A DNA stretch of 12,165 bases from an uncultured Eubacteriales bacterium (GTDB taxonomy: Bacteria > Bacillota > Clostridia > HGM11514). This document shows, piece by piece, positions 1 through 7,044 of this stretch. The notes beneath the pieces were generated by a model. It did not search any database and was not told where the DNA came from. It worked only from the letters and a program-made list of their open reading frames with translations. The translations under genes were made by a program, and so were the position numbers. The stretch is taken from contig CABUMF010000053.1 of assembly GCA_902492655.1 (NCBI GenBank), positions 1-12,165 of the forward strand. The letters run 5' to 3'. Within the stretch, counting starts at the first letter, position 1, and every line of letters begins with the position of its first letter.

Positions 1-332
1 TCCAAAACCCATTCACCTTCAGTGGTGGATGACAAACTGTTTTTATCAGACGGCATCTGGAATATCAGCTTATCCCAGTTAGAACCGCTTACACGATAAG
101 CGTATGTACATTTGTTACCGTCTTCCTCCTGATAGTTACCGGTAACAAGCGCTCCGGTTGTTGGGAAGGATGTTACTGCATCTGTCTTACTTTCAAAATC
201 CTCAAGAAAAATCGTTTCATAGTATAAAGAATCCGTTTGGTCTTGGCTTTCGGCAAATGCTCCGAATAAACCAACCGTTGACACTACCATAAGCATTGCA
301 AGAATTATTGCTGATATATGTCTAAGTTTCAT
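1..332 (-). CDS. Secreted protein with the same module as its neighbour (partial, 3' end outside window)
   Basis: The N-terminal 110 codons of a minus-strand gene are visible. The ATG at 332 follows an AAGGAGG ribosome binding site 7 bases upstream, which fixes the start. The first ~26 residues are a clear signal peptide: a basic MKLRH start, a hydrophobic IILAMLMVVSTVGLFGAF core and an AFA-like cleavage site. The mature part then begins a module (EDFESKTDAVTSFPTTG onward, through VSGSNWDKL and PSDKNSLSSTTEGEW) almost identical to each repeat unit of the protein at 453-2651. The DNA at 1-55 matches 1429-1483 almost base for base, so this is a recent tandem paralogue. The export signal shows an extracellular or surface location. 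The function is unknown; a carbohydrate-binding or adhesive beta-sandwich is inferred from the fold-like composition and the glycosidase neighbours. Confidence 0.85.
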   Translation of the reverse strand, partial: MKLRHISAIILAMLMVVSTVGLFGAFAESQDQTDSLYYETIFLEDFESKTDAVTSFPTTGALVTGNYQEEDGNKCTYAYRVSGSNWDKLIFQMPSDKNSLSSTTEGEWVL

Positions 333-375
333 ACATTAACCTCCTTGGTTAGTTTGATTGGGATTGTTAAATATT

Positions 376-414
376 CGGGGAGCTCGGGAGACCCCGAAAG
401 TCGGGAGCTCCCCG
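376..414 (-). other. GC-rich stem-loop between two paralogous secreted-protein genes
   Basis: Ten bases CGGGGAGCTC at 376-385 are perfectly complementary to GAGCTCCCCG at 405-414. On the minus strand the loop holds a further hairpin, CCCGA-CTT-TCGGG. It lies in the 120-bp gap downstream of the gene ending at 453 and upstream of the gene starting at 332. No U-run follows on either strand, so it is not a classic intrinsic terminator. It may be an attenuating or RNA-stabilising element setting the ratio of the two transcripts. Confidence 0.6.
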
Positions 415-452
415 TATAATTACATTTTATTTGTTATAAAGTTTTGAAGATA

Positions 453-2651
453 TTAGTTTGCACCGAATACAAAGGGAGTTTCTGTTCCTTCTGCATTTCC
501 GCCGTCATACTCGATGTAAGGAATGTATTTGTAAGTATCGCCCGAAATCATAGCCGCACCGAAAACGCGGATTGCAAAATCGCCTGTTGTAAGCTTGTTA
601 TCAGCATCAATCATAGCGGGGAGCTTAAGCTCGTTACCATCCTTGTTCTTAAGGCGGATTCCGATTTCGTTTGCATTTCCTGTTACCTTAGCATAAATAA
701 CTGCGGATTCGTTTCCGTTATAATCGTTGCTTGTTATAATGCTTGAAGATGCAACAGTAGGAATTACAAAGATTTCCTTAAAGGTTACAACTACCGACTG
801 CGCACTCTTTATTCCGGAAAGAGTTAATGTGTTGTCAGCGGGCAATACAACGGGAGCACCGCCAACCGTAACGCTTTCTACTTCGTAACCTTCTGCGGGA
901 GCGATTGTAAATACAGCATCTGCGCCGTAAACAACAGCTGTTTCATCTCCGCTTGTAACTGCGGAACCTGCATATGTAACGCTGCCCTTTGTATCGTCAT
1001 ACGTTACTGTAACAGGCTTTCTTATTGCCCTTTCAACCTTAATATCATCGTACATAACGGCGTTTCCGGCAATTGTTGTTACGCTTGAATACATTATAAT
1101 ATTGTCCCAGCTACCCTTTAACGCATCAGCAGTGTTAAACATTCCGGTCATATCAACTTCTGCGCTGAATACTTTTTTGGCCGGTGAATAAATTTCAACC
1201 AAAGCCTTTGCTGTATCAAAGTTATAAGTGTTCCTGAATGTGTACCAAACACCGGAGGTGATTTTTACCGTTCCGATTTGAGTACCTTCGAATGTTACAG
1301 CATTATCAGTTGTTCCGTTAGCATCAACGCTATTCATCTGAGTAGCAATCTGATTGTTACCGGTCTGAACCTGCATTGTAAAGTCGCAAACTTTGTTAGT
1401 GTTATTGCGGATAAACTTTGCCTTACTTTCCAAAACCCATTCACCTTCAGTGGTGGATGACAAACTGTTTTTATCAGACGGCAGTTTGAACTGTAACTTA
1501 TTCCAGTTAGAACCGCTTACACGGTAAGCATATGTACATCTGTTGCCGTCCTCTTCCTGAAAGTTACCCGTAACAAGCTCACCGGATGTTGGGAAGGATG
1601 TTGCTGCGCCAGTCTTGCTTTCAAAATCCTCAAGATAAACTGTATCATAGTACTTAACCGGAGCATCGGTGTCTTCTGCAAAGGTTACAACTACAGCCTG
1701 CGCGCTCTTTACACCGGTAAGGGTAAATGTATTGTCGCCGGACACTGCAACGGGAGAACCGCCAACTGTAACTGTGTCAACCTTATAACCTTCTGCGGGA
1801 GCTACTGTAAATACAGCATCCTCGTTGTAGTTAACAGCTGTTTCCGCTCCGCTTGTAACCACGGAACCTGCATACTTAACACTGCCCATTGTATCATCAT
1901 ATGTAACCGTAACGGGCTTTTTGGTCGATTTTGCAGCTATAACATCATCAATCAAAACAGCGTTTCCCGGAACTGTTGTAGTAGATGCATAAATTACAAC
2001 ACCGTCCCAGCTACCCATTAACGCATCAGCAGTGTTAAATATTCCGGTCATATCAACTTCTGCGCTGAATACTTTTTGGTCCGGTGAATAAATTTCAACC
2101 AAAGCCTTTGCTGTGTCAAAGTTATAAGTATTCCTGATTTTGTACCAAACACCGGAGGTGATTTTTACCGTTCCGATTTGAGCACCTTCAAATTTTACAG
2201 CATTATCAGTTGTTCCGTTAGCATCAACGCTACTTATCTCAGTAGTAATCTGATTGTTACCGGTCTGAACCTGCATTATAAAGCTGCAAATATTGTTAGT
2301 GTTGTTGCGGATAAACTTTGCCTTGCTTTCTAAAACCCATTCGCCTTCTGTGGTGGCTGACCAGTTTTTTTTGTCAGACGGCAGTACGAACTGTGCGTTG
2401 CTCCAGCTTGATCCGCTAACACGGTAAGTGTACTGGCATTTGTTGCCGTCCTCTTCCTGAAAGTTACCCGTAACAAGCGCTCCGGATGTAGGGAAGGATG
2501 TTACTGCATCTGTCTTGCTTTGAAAATCCTCTTTGTAAATCAAATCGTAAAAATTTGAATCCGTTGTGTCGGAGCTTGAAGCGAATGCGCTCAAACTTGT
2601 TAAGCAGAGGCTGAGCGACAGAACCGCTGCTGCGAGTTTTTTGAGTTTCAT
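453..2651 (-). CDS. Secreted two-repeat protein with InlB-like B-repeat domains
   Basis: This protein of 732 residues has a signal peptide (about 1-24, MKLKK, a leucine/serine-rich core, SAFA cleavage). Two tandem 300-residue units follow, at about 25-325 and 326-626, and then a ~106-residue C-terminal domain ending FVFGAN. Each unit starts with a ~210-residue acidic, beta-rich module (EDFxSKTxAxTSFPTSG, later VWYxxRNTYNFDTAKALVEIYSP). It ends with a ~75-residue domain (KPVTVTYDDTxGSV, AEGYxVxxVTVGG, SAQxVVVTF) that resembles the divergent InlB B-repeat family. The ATG at 2651 is chosen because GGAGG lies 7 bases upstream; a GTG 54 bases earlier has no ribosome binding site. There is no LPXTG or dockerin motif. 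The N-terminal half of each unit looks like a concanavalin-like sandwich, but that is inference. A polysaccharide-binding or surface role is suggested by the glycosidases upstream; no enzymatic motif was recognised. Confidence 0.85.
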   Translation of the reverse strand: MKLKKLAAAVLSLSLCLTSLSAFASSSDTTDSNFYDLIYKEDFQSKTDAVTSFPTSGALVTGNFQEEDGNKCQYTYRVSGSSWSNAQFVLPSDKKNWSATTEGEWVLESKAKFIRNNTNNICSFIMQVQTGNNQITTEISSVDANGTTDNAVKFEGAQIGTVKITSGVWYKIRNTYNFDTAKALVEIYSPDQKVFSAEVDMTGIFNTADALMGSWDGVVIYASTTTVPGNAVLIDDVIAAKSTKKPVTVTYDDTMGSVKYAGSVVTSGAETAVNYNEDAVFTVAPAEGYKVDTVTVGGSPVAVSGDNTFTLTGVKSAQAVVVTFAEDTDAPVKYYDTVYLEDFESKTGAATSFPTSGELVTGNFQEEDGNRCTYAYRVSGSNWNKLQFKLPSDKNSLSSTTEGEWVLESKAKFIRNNTNKVCDFTMQVQTGNNQIATQMNSVDANGTTDNAVTFEGTQIGTVKITSGVWYTFRNTYNFDTAKALVEIYSPAKKVFSAEVDMTGMFNTADALKGSWDNIIMYSSVTTIAGNAVMYDDIKVERAIRKPVTVTYDDTKGSVTYAGSAVTSGDETAVVYGADAVFTIAPAEGYEVESVTVGGAPVVLPADNTLTLSGIKSAQSVVVTFKEIFVIPTVASSSIITSNDYNGNESAVIYAKVTGNANEIGIRLKNKDGNELKLPAMIDADNKLTTGDFAIRVFGAAMISGDTYKYIPYIEYDGGNAEGTETPFVFGAN
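781..2580 (-). repeat. Two tandem 900-bp repeats inside the secreted-protein gene
   Basis: Positions 781-1680 and 1681-2580 align with an offset of exactly 900 bases and no net indel, for example AAGGTTACAACTAC at 781 and 1681, and AAAACCCATTC at 1432 and 2332. Similarity is clear over about 870 bases of each unit and fades in the last ~30. A third copy starts in the neighbouring gene (1-~250, offset 1428 to the first unit). The exact multiple of three keeps the frame, so copy number could change by recombination without breaking the protein. Confidence 0.9.
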
Positions 2652-2727
2652 AATTTTACCTCCATAAAAATTTGCTAAAATAACCTTAAACCTCCGATTA
2701 TTCACGAATGTTTCCGGTCACACACTT

Positions 2728-2736
2728 ATTTTAGCA
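2728..2736 (-). promoter_or_regulatory. Extended -10 promoter for the secreted-protein gene
   Basis: On the minus strand TGC-TAAAAT is read across 2736-2728, an extended -10 with a poor -35 region at the usual distance. The predicted start site is near 2721, giving a ~70-base leader before the ATG at 2651. The araC promoter uses the same TGC-TAAAAT core. A 10-bp inverted repeat, TTATTTTAGC (2726-2735) against GCTAAAATAA (2674-2683), overlaps the -10 and could be an operator. Confidence 0.5.
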
Positions 2737-2777
2737 TATAAAAAATAAATTTTCTTTTAAAAAATCAACATTGCTTT

Positions 2778-4760
2778 TCATTTTTTATCCACTTTTGTTT
2801 TTATGCTGTCCGCGATACCTTTAAACTTTACAAGCTCTCCGCTCCCGGGACATACCGGATACATTCCCAATGCGGCAAAAACAAACCACGCCGCCATGCT
2901 TCCGTTATCCTCATCCCCCGGGAATTTTGATGTTCCGAATCCTTCGTTACAGATTTTATTCACCCAATACTCCGTTTTCTCCGGCTTCCCGAAATACGCG
3001 TATAAAAACGGAAGGTGAAAGCTCGGCTGGTTACATATTGCGCACTGACCGAAACCTTCAGCCGCCGCTTCGGTCATTTCATGAATTTCTGTACCGTATC
3101 CGCCGACTTCAAACCGAGAAGAATCGAAAAACAGCTCATCAAGCCTATTAATAAGCTCCTCCTCGCCTCCGAAAAGGTCGGCAAGTCCAATAAGGTCATG
3201 CGGAACGGAAAAGGTTGTTTGAATTGCATTTGCCTCTGTATAATCTCCGCCCCATGCATAAGGAGAAAAGCTTGTCGCAAAGCTTCCGTCGGAATTTCTC
3301 CCTACCATGTATCCCCTTTCCTTATCAAAAATGTTGCGATAGGATTTGGAGCGTTCAAAGAACCTTTCCGCGGTATCGTGTTTTTCGAGGCTTTGTGCGA
3401 CAATGGCAATACACCAATCGCAGTAGGCAGCGTCAAGTGTGAGGTTAACGCTTTCCCCGTACCTGTCGCGCGGAACATATCCGAGCGAATTATATTCTAA
3501 ACACCCGGCTCTCCCGAAAGCCGGATGAAAAGAAACGGTTTTAGTTTGCTTAATCATTGCAGGAAGCAATTTTTCAAGCATTTCCTTGGGAAGCACTCCC
3601 GTTTTTGCGCCGTGGGCTATCACAGCGTCAAACATCGTGCTTGGCATACAGTTTTTGTAGTTGCCCGATGTCCACCTGGGAAGCCAACCGCATTCTTCAT
3701 AATCATTCAAAAAGCCCTGTACAAATTCTCTGTACTCGTCCTTAGCGATTATTGCAAACAACGGGAAGGTTGTTCGGTATGTATCCCAAAAGCCGCAATC
3801 GGTATAACGCACACCGTCCTTAACGGAATCATCAATGGGAGAATAATGAATAAACTTTCCGTTTACGTTCGGCTCGTGCGCCCTGTGCGGAAAAAGAAAA
3901 CACCTATACATACAGCTGTAAAACTTAGTCAAAAAAGCCTCGTCACCCGAAACCTCAATCCTATCTAAATAACAGTTCCACAGCTCTTCGGCATTCTCCT
4001 TTGCCAAATCAAAACTACATAAACTTGCTTCATATTCCAAATTCTTCTCTGCCTGATTATGGCTAATAAATGATGTTGCCATGCGGCATTCAAAGCTTTT
4101 GGGAATTATTTTCAGGTGGATTCCGCAATCTTCCCCAAATATAAATGTGCCCTTCTTTTTATCGGAACCCTTTTGAACCAAGATTTCGTCGCCGCATACG
4201 ATACCATCTTGAAACTTTATCGCAAAGTAAGCGAAAAAGCCGTCCCCTCCTGCTCCGTCACACTCCATGCAGTCGGTTTTAACATATAGAGTACTTTTGC
4301 TTTCCTCCCACCTGAACCAATATCTGCCCGAAACGGGTAAAAAGGAAAGATAATGCTCACTTTCATCCATGAATTCCACCTTAATCACTCCGCCGTAAAC
4401 GGTAGGTGCAAGGCTGAACTCCGCCATATGTCTTGTCAAACGATATTTTACATGGGAAGGCGTAATTTCATAATCCGAAAATCCGCTCCTCCGCATATTC
4501 CCCGAAAGCTCCGGCTTGCCTGTCTGGGGCAAAAACTCAATCGCTCCGTGATCCTTTATCCAAGGACTTGGCTGATGAGTCAGTCGGAAGCCTTCAAAAC
4601 ACTTATCATCAGGATGATAAAACCAACTGCCCCTGTTAGAATCAGTAACCGGAGAAAACGATGCAAAACCGAATGGGAGCTGCACAAGCGGCAGGGTGTT
4701 TCCTTCCGAGAAACGCTTGCTCGAGCGCGTGCCCATAAGGCAATTTACATATTTAATCAT
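2778..4760 (-). CDS. GH92 family alpha-mannosidase-like enzyme, Gln in the catalytic-acid position
   Basis: The protein has 660 residues and no signal peptide, so it is cytoplasmic. Family GH92 (Ca2+-dependent, inverting exo-alpha-mannosidases) is recognised from the N-terminal YVNCLMGT and PFGFASFSP motifs, the GFRLTHQPSPWIKDHG box, and the C-terminal catalytic box PGDEDNGSMAAWFVFAALGMYPV (615-636). In that box Asp616 and Asp618 match the family's two base aspartates. The box that normally reads GNEPSH, carrying the acid Glu, reads CNQPSFH, so residue 578 is Gln (codon 3027-3029). From memory, this Glu-to-Gln change marks the GH92 enzyme CcMan5, which hydrolyses mannose-1-phosphate-6-mannose. 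The chain stops about 25 residues after the catalytic box, whereas most GH92 proteins continue for another 80-100. The ATG at 4760 overlaps the upstream gene's stop by 8 bp, implying coupled translation. An in-frame TTG 18 bases earlier is a less likely start. Confidence 0.9.
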   Translation of the reverse strand: MIKYVNCLMGTRSSKRFSEGNTLPLVQLPFGFASFSPVTDSNRGSWFYHPDDKCFEGFRLTHQPSPWIKDHGAIEFLPQTGKPELSGNMRRSGFSDYEITPSHVKYRLTRHMAEFSLAPTVYGGVIKVEFMDESEHYLSFLPVSGRYWFRWEESKSTLYVKTDCMECDGAGGDGFFAYFAIKFQDGIVCGDEILVQKGSDKKKGTFIFGEDCGIHLKIIPKSFECRMATSFISHNQAEKNLEYEASLCSFDLAKENAEELWNCYLDRIEVSGDEAFLTKFYSCMYRCFLFPHRAHEPNVNGKFIHYSPIDDSVKDGVRYTDCGFWDTYRTTFPLFAIIAKDEYREFVQGFLNDYEECGWLPRWTSGNYKNCMPSTMFDAVIAHGAKTGVLPKEMLEKLLPAMIKQTKTVSFHPAFGRAGCLEYNSLGYVPRDRYGESVNLTLDAAYCDWCIAIVAQSLEKHDTAERFFERSKSYRNIFDKERGYMVGRNSDGSFATSFSPYAWGGDYTEANAIQTTFSVPHDLIGLADLFGGEEELINRLDELFFDSSRFEVGGYGTEIHEMTEAAAEGFGQCAICNQPSFHLPFLYAYFGKPEKTEYWVNKICNEGFGTSKFPGDEDNGSMAAWFVFAALGMYPVCPGSGELVKFKGIADSIKTKVDKK

Positions 4761-6894
4761 CCACACTACACCTCTCAATCAAAGCAGCCGAAAGCGGAGG
4801 AATTTTAATTTCACTTTTACCGAAAACGGATGAAACTTCACCGTTTTGGAAGGTTATAACGAATTCTTCCTTCGACAAATCAATACTGCATACAGCCTCT
4901 TTTTCGGTATAATTAACAAGGAACTGACCAAAATCGCCGTCGGGTGCCTTCCAAGCTGATGTATGAACTGACGGGCGAAACGCAGGATTTTCAACATAGT
5001 ACCTTGCAAGCTCTACGCTATCACTCGTAACACGGAAAGGTTTTTGCATATCTCCTGTATGAAGATACTTTTTACCCTTATTTATTCTCCATTCATTAAG
5101 ATTCCTAACAAGTGTTTTAACCGGTGCCTGCTCCGGCATTCCGTCACCATTAGTTGCGCCCCAGCTCCAGGTTATATCTCCGTTTTGGTTGATAACCACA
5201 GTAAGCATGTCCCCTGCCGTAAATGCGTATGCAATTCTTTCAAGATTTCCCACAGGGGTTTCATTGTGCTTAATTATACCTGTGGAAAAAACCTGATTTC
5301 CCATAAAATTATTGACATACTTATGAAATATGTATGAATAAACCGGCACCTGTCTGCCGAGAAGATAGTTAAGATTAAACCTATTGTCACTAAATGCAAG
5401 ATACGGAATATAGCTCTCCGCCGCCGCAGATTCACAACCAAGCAAGGTATCTGGAGCACGCTCCTTCACCTTTTTTAGAAGTCTCTTCATTGCGTCAACC
5501 TCCCACTTTCCCGGGGTGGGCGGATGCCCATGGTTGCGACTGTAGCAAAAATATGGAGTTCCTCCGTGGTTCTGGTCAAGAAGCTGTATATAATCCGCTC
5601 CTATTCCAACCATTTTTTCAACCTGATCAACCATAACCGAAACGGTAAAATCTCTTGCAGGACAAAGGTCATACCCTTCTCTCTGCCCTGTGCAAATTTT
5701 GGAAAACGGAAGCTCCCCTTTGGGCGAAACACACATTTCGCTTTCAAGTTGATTTTTATTAAAATACTCCTCAGTCGAATAATCCGTCAGCTTGCTATTC
5801 ATTGTCCAACCGATTCCGCTGCAATAAAGCCCAATTACATCGCCTCTTTCGTGAAGCTTATCAACAAGAAGCTTCAAAGCCTCCTCTCCGCCGTAAGGCG
5901 GCCAAACAATCGGAGGTGCCCACGGAGCCGTCCCCTCCCAATGCATAAGCAAAGCCATTACGGGACTGTTAAATTCTCTTTCAAGCCGCTCGATATGCGG
6001 AAGAACATTTACATAAGGAAAAAGCTTGTTTTCCTCCATTGCGTCAGTATCAAATCCGCCACGAACGGGATACGCCACCACTACCGGAGAATTGTGATAC
6101 CACTCGGGTAGCGTTTTGTTTTCCCAAATCGGAACCCAATCGTGATTTTCTTCAAACCAAGTCTTGTATATATCTGCGGCATCACACCAATCACCGTTAA
6201 AAAATTGCATTACCATCGGATAAGGCATAACATACTCCTCGCCGAAATCACATCCGCAAAGGTGCCTGAATTGGAGAAATATTCCTCCGTTCTCATGCCT
6301 GTAGAAATCTATACCCTTCATGCAATCCTCTTTATCATGAGCTGCAAAATACAATCCGTCATCCTCGTTATAATAAGCCATAAACTGAGTTTCTACAGCA
6401 CCGGGATATATGCCCGTAAGTCCGTTTGAAGGGTAGTCGGGCTCAATGTACGCATATGTCCTCTCTCTGTCCTCGAGGCATTCAAGCAATACACCTTCAT
6501 TGTATCCCCAAAGCAATTTATGACCTTTCTCATCCCCCGAAAGCGTGTTCGGAACAGTAATACAAGGGTAATTTGCCCATTCAACTGTGTATCCCTTCGC
6601 AGCGGAAATTTCAAGTCTCCATTCTATACCTACGCTGATTTTTGCACGCATGGTCACACATAACAGTTCATTTTCATATTTGACGCAAAATGAATCTGCA
6701 GTTTTAACCGCTTCCTTACATAAAAAATCATACGATGTGAATTTATTTCTTTCCCCCGCCCTGTCCATAAGGCTAATTTCCACCGCCGGAACGGGACTTA
6801 ACACATATTCCGCTCCGTTATGCACAAGTGATACAATTTCACCTTTAATCTCATCAAAAATAACTATTATATCTCCACTCTTACACTCTATCAT
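4753..6894 (-). CDS. Glycoside-hydrolase-like protein resembling DUF6259
   Basis: This is a 713-residue cytoplasmic protein with no signal peptide. Residues 1-260 look like an N-terminal beta-sandwich, about 265-560 like a TIM-barrel, and 610-713 like a C-terminal beta domain. The barrel shows strand-end motifs typical of clan-D-like retaining glycosidases: VMALLMHWEG (312-321), DVIGLYCSGIGW, GADYIQLLDQNH with Asp440, and TLLGCESAAAES with Glu488. Asp440 and Glu488 are my candidate nucleophile and acid, by inference only. Overall it resembles proteins annotated DUF6259 in Clostridia and Paenibacillus; I recognise no experimentally defined activity. ATG 6894 follows AAGGAGC 7 bases upstream. 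It is the first gene of the operon, overlaps the GH92 gene, and faces an AraC regulator, so it probably acts on the same oligosaccharide after import. No transporter is visible in the window. Confidence 0.75.
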   Translation of the reverse strand: MIECKSGDIIVIFDEIKGEIVSLVHNGAEYVLSPVPAVEISLMDRAGERNKFTSYDFLCKEAVKTADSFCVKYENELLCVTMRAKISVGIEWRLEISAAKGYTVEWANYPCITVPNTLSGDEKGHKLLWGYNEGVLLECLEDRERTYAYIEPDYPSNGLTGIYPGAVETQFMAYYNEDDGLYFAAHDKEDCMKGIDFYRHENGGIFLQFRHLCGCDFGEEYVMPYPMVMQFFNGDWCDAADIYKTWFEENHDWVPIWENKTLPEWYHNSPVVVAYPVRGGFDTDAMEENKLFPYVNVLPHIERLEREFNSPVMALLMHWEGTAPWAPPIVWPPYGGEEALKLLVDKLHERGDVIGLYCSGIGWTMNSKLTDYSTEEYFNKNQLESEMCVSPKGELPFSKICTGQREGYDLCPARDFTVSVMVDQVEKMVGIGADYIQLLDQNHGGTPYFCYSRNHGHPPTPGKWEVDAMKRLLKKVKERAPDTLLGCESAAAESYIPYLAFSDNRFNLNYLLGRQVPVYSYIFHKYVNNFMGNQVFSTGIIKHNETPVGNLERIAYAFTAGDMLTVVINQNGDITWSWGATNGDGMPEQAPVKTLVRNLNEWRINKGKKYLHTGDMQKPFRVTSDSVELARYYVENPAFRPSVHTSAWKAPDGDFGQFLVNYTEKEAVCSIDLSKEEFVITFQNGEVSSVFGKSEIKIPPLSAALIERCSVDD

Positions 6895-6922
6895 AGTATT
6901 TGCTCCTTAGTTTATTAACCAT

Positions 6923-6928
6923 ATTATA
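6923..6928 (-). promoter_or_regulatory. -10 box of the glycosidase operon promoter
   Basis: A consensus TATAAT on the minus strand (ATTATA at 6923-6928) predicts a start site near 6916, giving a ~22-base leader before the ATG at 6894. At a 17-base spacing the -35 hexamer is AAGTAA (6946-6951), a poor match, as expected for an activator-dependent promoter. The adjoining direct repeat supplies a plausible activator site. Confidence 0.5.
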
Positions 6929-6949
6929 TATCAATATAAAAATCATTAC

Positions 6950-6982
6950 TTTTCATTTTTTTGCTTTTTGTTTTCATTTTTT
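6950..6982. promoter_or_regulatory. Candidate AraC-type operator: 12-bp direct repeat, 21-bp period
   Basis: TTTTCATTTTTT occurs at 6950-6961 and again at 6971-6982, exactly 21 bp (two helical turns) apart. Relative to the predicted operon start at 6916 the copies lie at -34 to -45 and -55 to -66, the arrangement known for AraC-type activators, with the proximal half touching the -35. The low complexity of the repeat lowers certainty. Confidence 0.5.
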
Positions 6983-6993
6983 ATCAAAAATTG

Positions 6994-7022
6994 TTGAAAT
7001 GTATAAAAATGTGTGCTAAAAT
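6994..7022 (+). promoter_or_regulatory. Promoter of the araC-family gene
   Basis: TTGAAA (6994-6999), a 17-base spacer, then TAAAAT (7017-7022) preceded by TG at 7014-7015 form a strong extended -10 promoter. Transcription should start near 7029, giving a very short leader that carries just the AAGGAGGG ribosome binding site (7030-7036). Confidence 0.75.
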
Positions 7023-7044
7023 AATATTAAAGGAGGGTGCGAAA

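Noticed and set aside
781..2580. CRISPR-like or satellite repeat
   Set aside because: The repeat unit is 900 bp, coding and in frame, with no short repeat-spacer pattern.
2652..2705. An N-terminal extension of the secreted repeat protein from a GTG at 2705
   Set aside because: The extension has no ribosome binding site and would hide the signal peptide. The ATG at 2651 has a good GGAGG.
3015..4808. Long plus-strand ORFs opposite the GH92 gene
   Set aside because: They are antisense shadows of a well-supported gene, with basic, atypical composition and no ribosome binding sites.
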